This document shows positions 1-10,700 of a stretch of 64,000 bases of DNA, one piece after another. The stretch comes from Exophiala sp. HKRS030 (taxonomy: Eukaryota; Ascomycota; Eurotiomycetes; Chaetothyriales; Herpotrichiellaceae), in the NCBI GenBank assembly GCA_023897205.1, contig JAHWDD010000009.1, forward strand, positions 620,001-684,000, read 5' to 3'. Under the pieces are notes generated by a model, which was not told where the DNA came from, did not search any database, and worked only from the letters and a program-made list of their open reading frames with translations. Position numbers and translations under genes: made by a program. The first letter of the stretch is position 1; the number at the start of each line of letters is the position of its first letter.

Positions 1-2694
1 CTTTCCAGAAAGCATGACCGTTCTGTGGGAATTCACCTTGACCAGCCGTGCTCGTAATGAGGACCACATTTTCCTCGTTAGGAAGATCTTCCAGAGGATA
101 ATCGTCCATGGCAAGGACCATGGTCTTTAGACCACGAGCCTTACCACGATTTCCTAGCCTCTTGGCCAAGCTCTCTGCATTACCGTTATCGGATGCAAAC
201 AAGATAGTCAACGGCGCTCCGTAGAGACCCTCCAACATCTGCTCATAGGCATCCTTGGCCTTGCGCTTCTGTAGCTTGCGCACTTCGGAGCCATATGACT
301 CGGATAGGTTGGCAGCAAATTGAGGATGTCTGTTCATGACCTGGGTGAGTTGATTGTCTCGTCGAAGGAACTCCTCGAGCTCGCGTTTAATACGCTCAGA
401 ATCCAAAGAGAAAGTGGGCTCTCCCTTTACTTCGTTTGAAGGATCCCATCTGTAAAGTGGCCAGTAGCCCAGGTCCACAGCTTTCTTAGTCTCTTGCAAC
501 ACGGTCAACGGCGAATCGTTCTCCTTGTTGTAGGGAAGATAGGCAAGGACTACCGAGGGACCATCATACTTCTCGGCCTCTATCATGGCCTGAAGAACTT
601 GGGTGTATGAACTGTACACAGCGACTGAGGCAACGTAAGCATTGCCAAAGTTCATTGCGTACAGACCGATATCCTTCTTGCGTCTCATCGAGTCTGCCTG
701 AGCTCTCTCTGAGTAGGGCTCCGAATCAATTATGAGCATATTGACGTTAGCACCGGAGGCGAGAACGTGGTGAACACCTGAGTTTCCGAGATCGTACGCC
801 CAAGCATCTGACCCGATAAGCCATTGAGACTCTTTGAAAAAGAAAGATTTGTTATCCAACAATCTGGTCGAGAGACTGGAACCATCGTTGGCCAAGCGAG
901 CAAGCACTTCTGGCGCATATTCGTTGGCTTTTGCGGAGTCATTGGCATTCAAAGCCCATCTTGAGAGCCACTGTTTGGGAGACTCTGTGATAAACTCATT
1001 GCTTCTGGCAGCTTCCTGGGCCTGCTTCACAAATTGCTCTCGTTTCTCGTTCCTTGCGAGAAGAGACCCAAAACCATACTCAGGGGACGCTGCTAAGGTA
1101 GCGGAAACACCTGCGTCCTTCTGCTTGAGCTGGTTCGCAATGTATAATCTATTGCTGAATAGTTGATCAAGGATCTTGAGGTAGGCATTCTCGACTTGGG
1201 GTTGTTCAGGCACAAAGCTATCAATCCTAGGCTGAAGTTCATTTCCAATGCTTAGGTTCTGAATGGAGATGAAGTTGGCTTGCGAGTGACCTCGTCGCCG
1301 AGAATGTTTTCGCGGTGTAGTTGGAGGCGCTAGATTCTGGAATATTCCCCGGAGTGCTTGTAAAGCAGTGGCGGCATCAATCTGGCCAAGTCGATACTGG
1401 ACTAGGGAAATGTTGCTTTGACCTCCGGCTCCAGGGCTCAAGCTCGATAGCAGGTCAAGGAAAGAAGGACCCCATTTGGTTGTCTTTCTTCTGATTTGTT
1501 CCAAGACAGCAATCTTCTTGATTGACCTTGGGATGGAATCTAACAAGACTGCACTTCCAAGCCATGGCCGATATAGACGAGCTGTGATGAGTCCCACATT
1601 AGTCAGATCAGCTGGAACATCGTCGGAGTCGAGGACGTCCACGAAGACGCCCGTCGAGCCAAAGATAAAAAGAGCCGCTTCAGCATCCGGTGGTCCAGAG
1701 TATTCGAGAGCAGAATAGCTTCGACCAGTGGCCTGGGAGATGACCGCCCAGATATCACTGACATATGAAAATATATCTGTGGCACTGACTGGGCGTGTGA
1801 CCGGGGTTTCCACGGTGGTAGCTAGAGAGGAGGCCGCCGAACTTTCCGCAGAGCTGTCGCGTCTTGAGGAGGCAGACGAAGATACTGCGGTGGTGCCGTT
1901 GGTGGATGAGGCCGCGGCTACAGGAGACAGCAGGTCCCTTGTCGTAGCAATTGGCCGGGGAGTCGGTACAGTGGGCAATCCAAGATCAGTCACTGTTGCG
2001 AGTCTTCCTGAATCGGCATAGAGAGTCTGCTCCTCCGGACCCGAATGTGATTCCAGAGCACCACGGCCAGTCTCAAGCAAAGTCTGGACTAGATCTCGAC
2101 TCTCGACAGAGATGGGATTGTCCTGAGCAGAATTGCTAGGGTCATAGAAATGTATCACACCTTTGCCACTCTTGATCGCCAGGGCATGCGCTGTCAAGGC
2201 AATATCTTGTGATTCCTGGAGAGTCTCCGACTGAAGAAATGAGAAGCCGCATTGTCGGATCGAGCTGATCTCGGAGAAGTCTGCTTGAGGCGAGGCGAGT
2301 GCAACATGAAGGACGAAAGGATACTGGGCGAGTTTATAAAGGTGAGGGATCGAGGTCAGGAGGATAGAAGATGGAGCAGTGGCTGCAACGAGCTTGCCAG
2401 CCTTGAGAGGAGTAAATGCTGAGAGCAGAGGGTCGGCATTCTGACGGACTGGAATGATCTCGGGGGCGGTCTTTGAGATGAAGTTCTTTGCATTGTTGGC
2501 TGCAAATCGACTCAGGTGGTGTGAGAATTCGGAGTCGGTGCTCAGCGAGGGCTGGACAGAGAGGACGACATCGCTGGCGATGTAGGCTATCCTCGCAACT
2601 GTAGAAGGGAAGTGGTGTTAGCTGTGCAGGTCGAATGCAAGGGACGAGAAGCAAGCGACGTACCGGCCTCTGCGGGGCTTGCAATAGACCCCAT
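1..2694 (-). CDS. MET5: Sulfite reductase [NADPH] hemoprotein beta subunit, N-terminal part (3' end outside window)
   Basis: This is the beta subunit of assimilatory sulfite reductase, which reduces sulfite to sulfide for cysteine and methionine synthesis. The start is the ATG at 2694; exon 1 (2694-2664) encodes MGSIASPAEA. A 65-base intron (2663-2599, GTACGT...CTACAG) follows, then one open exon from 2598 to the window edge, giving about 876 residues. The first two thirds resemble the pyruvate:ferredoxin oxidoreductase-like region of fungal sulfite reductases, including a thiamine-domain-like stretch with GSDAWAYDLG and YDGPSVVLAYLPYNKEND. At the left edge a flavodoxin domain begins (LFASDNGNAESLAKRLGN, then ITSTAGQGEFPQNG). 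Presence of the flavodoxin domain favours Met5 over the alpha subunit Met10. The siroheme/4Fe-4S domains would lie to the left and cannot be seen. Confidence 0.85.
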
Positions 2695-3236
2695 GTTTGC
2701 TATTCTCGATCTAAACAGAAAGAGACGTGCTACAGATCAACAAAGACGTGAAGACAAAGAGAGAAAAAGACAAGAAGGGATATAGGAGAATAATAGTAAT
2801 AATACACCACGGATTAGTCTTCGTTATTCCCTTGCACCCACATAGGCCTCGATTGCATCTTTTCTGCCTCTTTTGGTGCTGGAAATTTTTATTGCGCCGG
2901 GCAACTCTGCTCGTCATTCTCTCCACACGCGTGGTGATTGGTCAGTGCTGCGATTGCGTGACTGAGGGACAAGGACGAGGATGGATAAGCGACAAACCGC
3001 TGCAAATGCCGAGGGGATCACACAATACGGACTACGGCTCCTAGTACAATAGGTACTCCTCTATTCATCAATGGCCATCAAATGGTGCTTTAGGTGATGT
3101 TGACAGATGAATCCATACTCCTCGAAATAACACCCGTTCAGTCCGTCGTTGTAGCAGATATCGGTTTACGCCCATACACCACATAACTACATTCGCTCAG
3201 TTAGCACAAACACACCACCCACGACCAAGTGACTTA
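2695..3236. other. Intergenic, promoter of the sulfite reductase gene
   Basis: These 542 bases separate the start of the sulfite reductase gene from the 3' end of the methyltransferase gene, both on the minus strand. The stretch should hold the sulfite reductase promoter and 5' UTR. Open frames here are short and overlap on both strands, with no recognisable protein. I see no RNA gene or repeat. Confidence 0.6.
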
Positions 3237-4586
3237 CTATCGCACATACTGGTGATACTTGCGGTTCTTCACGTCTCTCCGGAATCCCACCATGGCCAAT
3301 TCCGTCTCCTCTCGTGTCCACCCGTATGCATGAGAAAACACCCTCAGACCAAACGCCGAAGCACCCTCTACCACATTCGTCATCTCCAGAGCCCCGATTT
3401 TCTTAAGTCGTTCGTTCTTGGGCCACGGGGATGATGGCATTTTGAAGACGTGCTCGGCTACATCCACAAAACCGGCTGTTCGGAGGTATTCTGCGAAGCG
3501 CAGGCAACTGTCGAGTGGTGCCCCCATGCCATAAGACGCCTCGATGAACTTGTCGCATATGAATTTGAACATCGAATCGTCCGGCATCGATCCATCGTCG
3601 CACATCACCCGCGGGTATACAGATGCCAGCTCGACCCAGCCTCCTGGTTTGGTGTGCTCATACATTTGTCGCATCAACTTAGGCCAATCCCTCACCATGT
3701 ACAGCGGGTCTCGCAAATGAATAAAGTCAAAATTGTCGGTCCGGTAAGTCCAAGTATCTTCGATGTCATCAATTTCGAACGAGCAATTGGGAGCCACCCA
3801 TTTAGGTTGAATGGGGGCAATGTCGACACCCAGGACCTCTGCACTGGGAAACATATCTGCCACGTCAAGTGCCCAGATGCCTGTGCCAGTTGCCAGGTCA
3901 AGAATCCTCTGTGGACAATCACCAATGGGAGCGAGAAAATGCCTGTCACCAATAACCAGTTCGTACTTCCGATGTTGGAGATCCATACGATCCATCTCAG
4001 CTTCATCGATTGGCATACCATAGCTGTGTTTGCCATACTGCGGATACAGTCTCTCATTTTCCAGAATGCCTCGTGATATTTCAGATGCGATTGATGAAAC
4101 ATAGCTGGTGCTAGTGCTTTCTTGTGCCCATGTCTCGTCATCTATCTCAAAGTCCGGTAGCATCGGTGACTCGTGTTGCGTCGTCGTCTCTGCATTCGTA
4201 TGATCGACAATTGACGACGGGCCTGTGTCGAGGCTAGGGTCGAAGTAGAATACCTCTCGATCTGAGTCGGTTGGCTCATTCGGCAAGCTCTGATCGCCTG
4301 TGTTGAGCACTCCCTGTACCTCTGGCAGTAATGCATTCATCTGTGCATCAGTCTCAACATAGTCGACTGTCGTGAATACTTCCATGCCTGGCCAAGGTCC
4401 CACCATCGACTCTTCTTCCAACGATCCTGGCTGTTGACATTGTTGAACAGATTCTGCTGGAGATGCATCTGCGACTTCCCTTGCCGTAGCAGTCACAATT
4501 GGTTCTTCATTTTGAGTCGGCACACTTTCATCCTCAGGATCTGTCAGTGACAGTCCGTCAGTTGGACTGCAAGACAAAGGCGTCAT
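3237..4586 (-). CDS. LaeA-like SAM-dependent methyltransferase
   Basis: A 449-residue intronless protein starting at the ATG at 4586. The first ~150 residues are acidic and low complexity. From about residue 200 comes a class I methyltransferase fold: motif I at about 226-237 (ILDLATGTGIWALD), followed by AEVLGVDIAPIQP (acidic end of beta 2), then FDFIHLRDPLYMV and KPGGWVELASVYP. This arrangement is typical of the large fungal family that includes LaeA, the velvet-complex regulator of secondary metabolism and development. The family has many paralogues per genome and most have unknown substrates, so true LaeA function is not implied. No biosynthetic gene cluster adjoins it. It is transcribed away from the RPC37 gene across a 1.45 kb gap. 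Confidence 0.85.
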   Translation of the reverse strand: MTPLSCSPTDGLSLTDPEDESVPTQNEEPIVTATAREVADASPAESVQQCQQPGSLEEESMVGPWPGMEVFTTVDYVETDAQMNALLPEVQGVLNTGDQSLPNEPTDSDREVFYFDPSLDTGPSSIVDHTNAETTTQHESPMLPDFEIDDETWAQESTSTSYVSSIASEISRGILENERLYPQYGKHSYGMPIDEAEMDRMDLQHRKYELVIGDRHFLAPIGDCPQRILDLATGTGIWALDVADMFPSAEVLGVDIAPIQPKWVAPNCSFEIDDIEDTWTYRTDNFDFIHLRDPLYMVRDWPKLMRQMYEHTKPGGWVELASVYPRVMCDDGSMPDDSMFKFICDKFIEASYGMGAPLDSCLRFAEYLRTAGFVDVAEHVFKMPSSPWPKNERLKKIGALEMTNVVEGASAFGLRVFSHAYGWTREETELAMVGFRRDVKNRKYHQYVR

Positions 4587-6035
4587 AGCGTGCTAGGCCT
4601 GCAAGTTTCAAGAAACACACTATCCTGCATGTACTTGGATTCGTTATTATAGACTGCAAGACGTGCCGTACCAGACAACAATTCACTGGTCCGAAAGCAG
4701 GGTGAGTCGTCAACATTCAAATCGTGAAAGAATATTCATTTCTCATAATGAGCAATGTGCGCAGCCAGATTATCTCTACAAGAACACAGTCACACCGAAA
4801 AGTGCAAACAAGCCTGGGAAACTACGTTTGATGCATTACTGCAACACACTCAACCAATTGCAATTGCATGATCTGGTCAAGCGAGGCATGTTGGATTTTG
4901 TTAACCGAAGATAGGCCAGCAACGCAATGGACCACAACTGCAGTCCTTGTGTTACCATCCTCTCGCAGAAAAAGTCGGATACAAGGCCAACATGACAGGC
5001 CTTCGAGTCTTCGGCAAAGGCAAATACTCAAAAGAGGTTCCAGACACAAGCTTCTTCTCATTACCGACCATCATCGTGCCACGTTTTGTCTGTAAGAGGG
5101 CCCCTGAATGCCGACGGCGGATGTTTCGTGTAGAGTTACACGAGCAATGGTGATTTGGCCAGAGACTTACCATGTGGATCCCTGAGAGAGAACGCATCGG
5201 GCAATATTGAGTCAGTAGGTCGGGATGTTTCCGTGCGAGTAAGGCTGCTGATAACTGCTTGAGAGAGCAATAGGCTAAGGGAATGATTCAACCAGGTGAG
5301 AGCGTGGGAAGAATAAAATCAAGACGGCCGAACAGAAAAGAAGCCCTCGTGACATCGAATTTGGAAACACGACCGCATAATGCGATCAACAAACCGCGCA
5401 CATCCCACCGCCTCGCCACTGTGTTGCCTGGTCGCAGAATGCAGCTAACCACCACTCTATCAAGCAGAAGCCATGCACGGAGCTTCATAGCTAATACCAC
5501 CACTCTAGTAGTAAAATGTAGTTGAGAACAGGACAGACTAATGCACCTTGGACAGGGTAGAAATAGGTATGATCAGAATCGGAACGATTCCTGTCAGTCT
5601 TTTAAAGATGTATGCATGGAGACAGTTACAGACCCGGTTCTTGCATATATATCAATACGAATACGAGGTGGAGAACTCGTCGACTCTCCCTCGCTAGCTA
5701 CGCTAGCTACGCTTCGGGCTAGCTCACGGAATTAACCACTAAAACAACCGGAGTTATCGTGCAAGTAAATTCGGGGTGCCGCGAACTTGAACTTTTGTCC
5801 TCGCATTTAATTGTACAAGACCTTCTAACGCATTACGAGATATATCTTGTGGAGCTTTTCTGTTCAACTAACAGCGATAATAACAAGACCGGGTCTTCCT
5901 CGACTTCGAGCACTTTCATACCTTTGACGAAAGCAAGGTTATCCTCCTCGACCTGTCTTTGCCCGCTCGACGCAAACCTCTGCGAACCCTCGTCACGCTT
6001 CTTAGCCTGCGCCTTATGACCTAGACCATCGAACA
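4587..6035. other. Divergent intergenic region of 1.45 kb
   Basis: This gap lies between the divergently transcribed methyltransferase and RPC37 genes and should contain both promoters. Short frames on either strand have no recognisable content. A small direct and palindromic repeat of GCTAGCTACGCTAGCTACG type lies around 5693-5715. I see no other structure. Confidence 0.5.
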
Positions 6036-7259
6036 ATGGACGACGAAGATGATCCGATTGTCGCCTCATATGATGTCTTATTAACAGATCCTTCCAACAA
6101 GGATTCTTCAAATTTATTTGTTCTTCAGTACCCGGCACATCGGGAGAGGACCAGACCTTACGATGCCCTTCACGAACAAAACCCCACCTCTCTTCGCTTA
6201 AAACCAGATACAGGGTTTGTGGAGGTGGATATCCCACTGGTGACCACACAGCACTACAATTACGATGCTGCGAAGAAATTCGGAAAGACAATATCTGAGA
6301 GTCGCACCAGATCAGCAGGAGGGTCGCATGGTTTGGGCGGTGGCTTCTCAACAGGCCCTTCAGATCCGAGGATGAGAGACGGGCTGATGCATGACCACGA
6401 CACTAACGAATCCGGCATGCTTGATATCCAAACTCTCGGGGGAAAAATTGTCACTCCAAGCCCTCGGGACCCGATCTACTTTGTAGGATGCTTTCACCGT
6501 AATCAACTCCATCTCACTCATGTGGACGCTGTGGTCCAGATGCGACCCCAATTACATCATATTGACGCCGAGGATGAACTCGCTCAGAAGAAATTACAAT
6601 CGAGCGCATCGACTGCACGACAGAAGCCAGGGCTTGAGACCGCTGCTGCAAAAGTCGAGTCAAAACCGATCGAGGTTAAAATCAAAAACGACAAAGAGGA
6701 CGCCAAAGATCGCAGCCTGAATGAAAATGCCAGACTTCTTCGAGATATCCAGGTTGACAAATGGCAGCACCATGACTGGGTAGCCGAGGAGGATGACGAA
6801 GCAACGAACATGTTTGCCCAATACATGCACTCACATTCCAAGGGAGGCGAGCTGGCCAAACTCGGAAGCTCTCTTAGTAACGGTCAGTGGTTGGACAAGA
6901 TGAGCGCCCCAAGAGAAGACGGGAAGAATGGGCTTCTGGGCAAAGTGCGTGGTCGGCAGCGTGAACGTGCAAGAAGAAGAAAGGCCGAGGAAGAAAAGCG
7001 GCAGCGTCAAAGAGAAGCACCAGGGTCTACACGTGGTCAAAGTAGTGCAATGTTGGACATGAGTTCAGAGAGCGACCTGACCACACCCGAGGCCTCGGAA
7101 AGTGAGGCTGAGGACGAGACCGCAGAGGTCGGAACACAGGAGATCGAGACCGTCACAATCAAGGAAGAACCTAATATTTCTGCAGCACCTGAGGCCACTT
7201 CCACCACCACACCCAAGAAGAGAGGACGTCCACGCAAGATCCAAAATGTGGAAGATTGA
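6036..7259 (+). CDS. RPC37: DNA-directed RNA polymerase III subunit Rpc37/RPC5
   Basis: A 407-residue, single-exon protein of the Sin-like/RPC5 family. In yeast, Rpc37 pairs with Rpc53 in a TFIIF-like subcomplex of RNA polymerase III that acts in initiation and in termination with reinitiation. The N-terminal half carries the family signature: it opens with DDPIVASYDVLLTDP, runs through LFVLQYPAHRERTRPY, and the dimerisation region includes YFVGCFHRNQLHLTHVDAV at about residues 149-167. The central part is charged and lysine-rich. The extreme C-terminus has an AT-hook-like KKRGRPRK before the stop, a feature I do not associate with this family. The start is the ATG at 6036. Family assignment is strong; the AT hook role is unknown. 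Confidence 0.85.
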   Translation: MDDEDDPIVASYDVLLTDPSNKDSSNLFVLQYPAHRERTRPYDALHEQNPTSLRLKPDTGFVEVDIPLVTTQHYNYDAAKKFGKTISESRTRSAGGSHGLGGGFSTGPSDPRMRDGLMHDHDTNESGMLDIQTLGGKIVTPSPRDPIYFVGCFHRNQLHLTHVDAVVQMRPQLHHIDAEDELAQKKLQSSASTARQKPGLETAAAKVESKPIEVKIKNDKEDAKDRSLNENARLLRDIQVDKWQHHDWVAEEDDEATNMFAQYMHSHSKGGELAKLGSSLSNGQWLDKMSAPREDGKNGLLGKVRGRQRERARRRKAEEEKRQRQREAPGSTRGQSSAMLDMSSESDLTTPEASESEAEDETAEVGTQEIETVTIKEEPNISAAPEATSTTTPKKRGRPRKIQNVED

Positions 7260-7746
7260 GGTTATCACGTCATGTTGAGAGGGAAACACCATATTCCGAC
7301 ATCTCGACGGAACATTTCATGAGCTTTTCCTCAGCCATGTGTAACAATAGAGGGAGTCAACGAATACTCTGCAGAGACAAAACGAATATCTCCTGAGAAT
7401 AGAGGACAAGCATATCCTACGGAGTAGTCTACTAAGATACTAATTGTAAGGAGGGAAAAAGCCTCCCAAATGTCCTACTGAGTGGAACCGATAGCTGTGG
7501 CACGTGACTGATACTAACGCTTGACCCTTTCTGGAAATCGTCAAATGATTTTGCCTCTCCAAAATCTTTCTTGCTACTATCCGTGCTTCTCCTGTATTAC
7601 CATCCCAAGGTCGTTCCTTTTTGCCGTCTATCTTGTTTTTTGTTTTCAGGAGAGGTAGCTAGCTACTGGGGAACTAGGTTGCTACACTGCCACCATTGCA
7701 GCTTGCAATCTTATCCCCCTGTTGCTGTTCGGAGATCCCGAGCGCA
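7260..7746 (+). other. Intergenic and leader region upstream of RPO41
   Basis: These 487 bases follow the RPC37 stop and precede the RPO41 ATG at 7747. A copy of the 9-mer TACGGAGTA lies at 7418-7426. The open frame of RPO41 extends leftwards to a TTG at about 7696 but contains no ATG before 7747. Pyrimidine-rich stretches near 7550-7650 resemble a fungal core promoter. Confidence 0.5.
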
Positions 7747-10700
7747 ATGCTCACGCGAGCTGCGCTTCGACGAAGGCACACTCTTCGTGTTCTTCGACAG
7801 GCAGCAGAAGACATCCAGCTACCATGGCTGTGTCCTGCTCTTGCACCTTCCCATGTCCTTCCACCTCAGCGAAGATCAACCTCCTCACGCCCGTCGCTAT
7901 CCCGCTCGAAAACCTCACCTGCGCACCTCACCCAATCGAGACATCTTGCTTCGCCTGCCACTGGTCCCGAGAGCTTCGATCGAAATGACGACTATATCCC
8001 TTTTGTCTATGGTGACTATCCTCTTCAGAGGTCGAGAAAAGTCAATGGCGAGCTCAGTCCATTTGACCTCTCTCAAATTCTCATGCTGGACAATGCGGCA
8101 GACCTTGCGGAAGAGCTCCAAGACTCGAGCCACCTCCCAGGTGTCAATGTACGCAGAAACGTTGTAGAAATCGAAGCTACTTTGGACGCTTGTGTACAGG
8201 TGCACCGCTGGGATCGAGCTTTCACCCTCCTCTCTCAGTTGGCACTGTCCTATCAACACCGTCCTTCGAAAGTGCGAGTTGCATACAATAAGGTCTTTGC
8301 CGCCATGGTGCACGAACTCCTACAGAACAACAATCTGTCGCACGAAAAGCGTATCAACGAATGGATTGAGGTTCATTTGAGAAAGGCCGGGTTGGATCCA
8401 GACGCATACACTCTTGCCCTCAGGATCAAAGTTGCGCTGGAGCGTGATACAGGAAACAAAAGCCGACGCACGATATACAGATACTGGGACATGGCTGAAG
8501 AACTTGGTCTCCAGAGCAAGATGCTTGGCCTCCGAGAAATCTTTGACGATAGAGAGCTAGGGAAGCTATCTCAATTACTGGAACTTTCCGAGCCCAGCGA
8601 CTTAGTGTCGTCACCCGGATACGTCGATAATCTATCTTCATCTGCAGAAGTTGATGCTGATCTCAAGATCCGATCTGAATTGAAGAGGCAGCTTCATGTA
8701 CGAGAAATGGAGCAAAAGGGCATGGGTCTGGCATCGCTGAAACAGTCTTTGGCCGTTTTCTCGACGGAAACGGAGAAAGATATGAGTACATTACACGAAG
8801 AAGATTTAAACGTAGCTCGACAACGTCGCTTGGAAAAAGATGCTGTTCAGTCTGCGGTCGACCGGTGGAAGATCGAATATGAGAAGAGGGCTAAAAGAGG
8901 TATCACAGGCGATCTGGCACACGGAAAGATTGGCGCATTGCTCTGGCAATGGAATGAAATACTAGCGGAAAAGATTACAAAGGAGGTTCAACTTGCAAAG
9001 GAGGAGGAAGCAACTCCAGGCTCAACATCCGCAGAAGCGAAGCTGCGTTCTGAGTACTCGCCGTTCCTCGAATTATTACCTCCGCAAAAACTGGCTGCCG
9101 TAACTGCAATTTCTTTGATGCAGATGATGAGCAGGATGGGTGCATCTAAGCCTGTCAAGCTTGTGAGAGTCGTCAGTGAACTCGGGCAGGCTGTGGAAAC
9201 AGAATACGATGCGAGTCAGCTCGCTCGTAAGAAGGCTGAAGCTATCAAAAGAAGGAACCAGCACAAACAAGACGATGCAACTTCTAATGGAGCCCTATGG
9301 ACTGAACCATCTGATCATCGATTTCTGAGACGCTCCTCGCACCATGCTGCTGCCCCATCAAAGGCTCAACTGAACTGGTCAAAAGCGATACACGTCAAAC
9401 TCGGGTCCATTCTTTGTGAGCTCATGTTCGACACCGCCAAGGTCATGGTGACGCGCTGGGACGAAGCCAGAAAGATGAAGAGGACCCTGCCACAGCCAGT
9501 TTTCATTCACTCAACAAGCTATCAGAACGGCCGGAGAATCGGCGTTGTTTCCTTGCACGAGGACTTTGTCAAGATTCTGATTAGAGAACCGGCGGAACAT
9601 TTCATTGCCAAGCAGTTGCCCATGCTTTGCGCTCCAAAACCATGGAGAAGTTTTGATGATGGTGGCTATCTCGACTCAAAGCAGCCATTCTTGCGCGTCA
9701 AGTACAGTGAAAACGCCCAGAAAGAGTACGGCATTGCCGCCGCTGAACGTGGAGATCTTGACCAGCTGTTTGCTGGAGTCGACATCCTAGGCAAAACCGG
9801 TTGGAGGATCAACAGGCAGGTTTTCAACGTTATGCTAGAAGCGTGGAACAGCGGAGAGGAAATTGCCAATCTACCACCTCTCAACAAGGCATTCCCTGAG
9901 ATTGAGCGACCTGGCGACAATGCCACGCCTAAAGAACGTTGGGACTGGTTTGTCAAGACACGTCAAGTCGATAATGAGAAAAGTGGTATCCATTCGAATC
10001 GCTGTTTTCAGAATTTCCAGATGGAAATCGCGAAAGCATACCTCGACGAAACATTCTACCTTCCACACAATGTCGACTTTCGTGGACGAGCCTACCCCAT
10101 TCCTCCATACCTCAACCAAATGGGTGCGGATAATGCGCGAGGTGTACTTCTTTTTGACAAGGGTCGCAAGCTTGGGGAAGACGGACTACGTTGGTTGAAG
10201 ATTCATCTGTCTAACGTCTATGGCTTTGATAAAGCAAACCTTGCCGATCGAGCTCAGTTTCCCATGGATCATATTGACGACGTATATGATTCAGTCAAGA
10301 ATCCCCTGACTGGGAGGCGTTGGTGGCTTACCGCTGAAGACCCATGGCAGTGCCTTGCTACTTGTTTCGAGCTTACAAATGCTTTGGAGTCGCCCAACCC
10401 GGCCGAGTATGTGTCAAGGCTTCCAATCCATCAAGATGGGTCTTGCAATGGTCTTCAACACTACGCAGCACTAGGTGGTGACATTGCTGGCGCCAGGCAA
10501 GTTAATCTCGAACCTGGCGACAAACCTGCAGATGTCTATACCGGAGTGTGTGAGCTGGTCAAGGCTGAAATCAAGGAGGATGCAGCGAAAGGCCATACTT
10601 TGGCTCAGATGCTCGACGACCGAGTCACGCGTAAAGTGGTCAAACAAACTGTCATGACCAACGTGTATGGTGTGACCTTCCTGGGTGCTATTCGGCAAGT

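Noticed and set aside
834..2139. Plus-strand open frames opposite the sulfite reductase gene
   Set aside because: They are antisense shadows of a strongly conserved coding frame on the minus strand and show no family features.
5693..5715. GCTAGCTAC repeat as an operator
   Set aside because: Only two to three imperfect units, with no match to a known site and no second copy at another promoter.
7696..7746. Longer N-terminus for Rpo41 starting at a TTG
   Set aside because: Nuclear fungal genes start at ATG; the ATG at 7747 gives a good mitochondrial presequence, whereas the extension contains a Cys cluster atypical of one.
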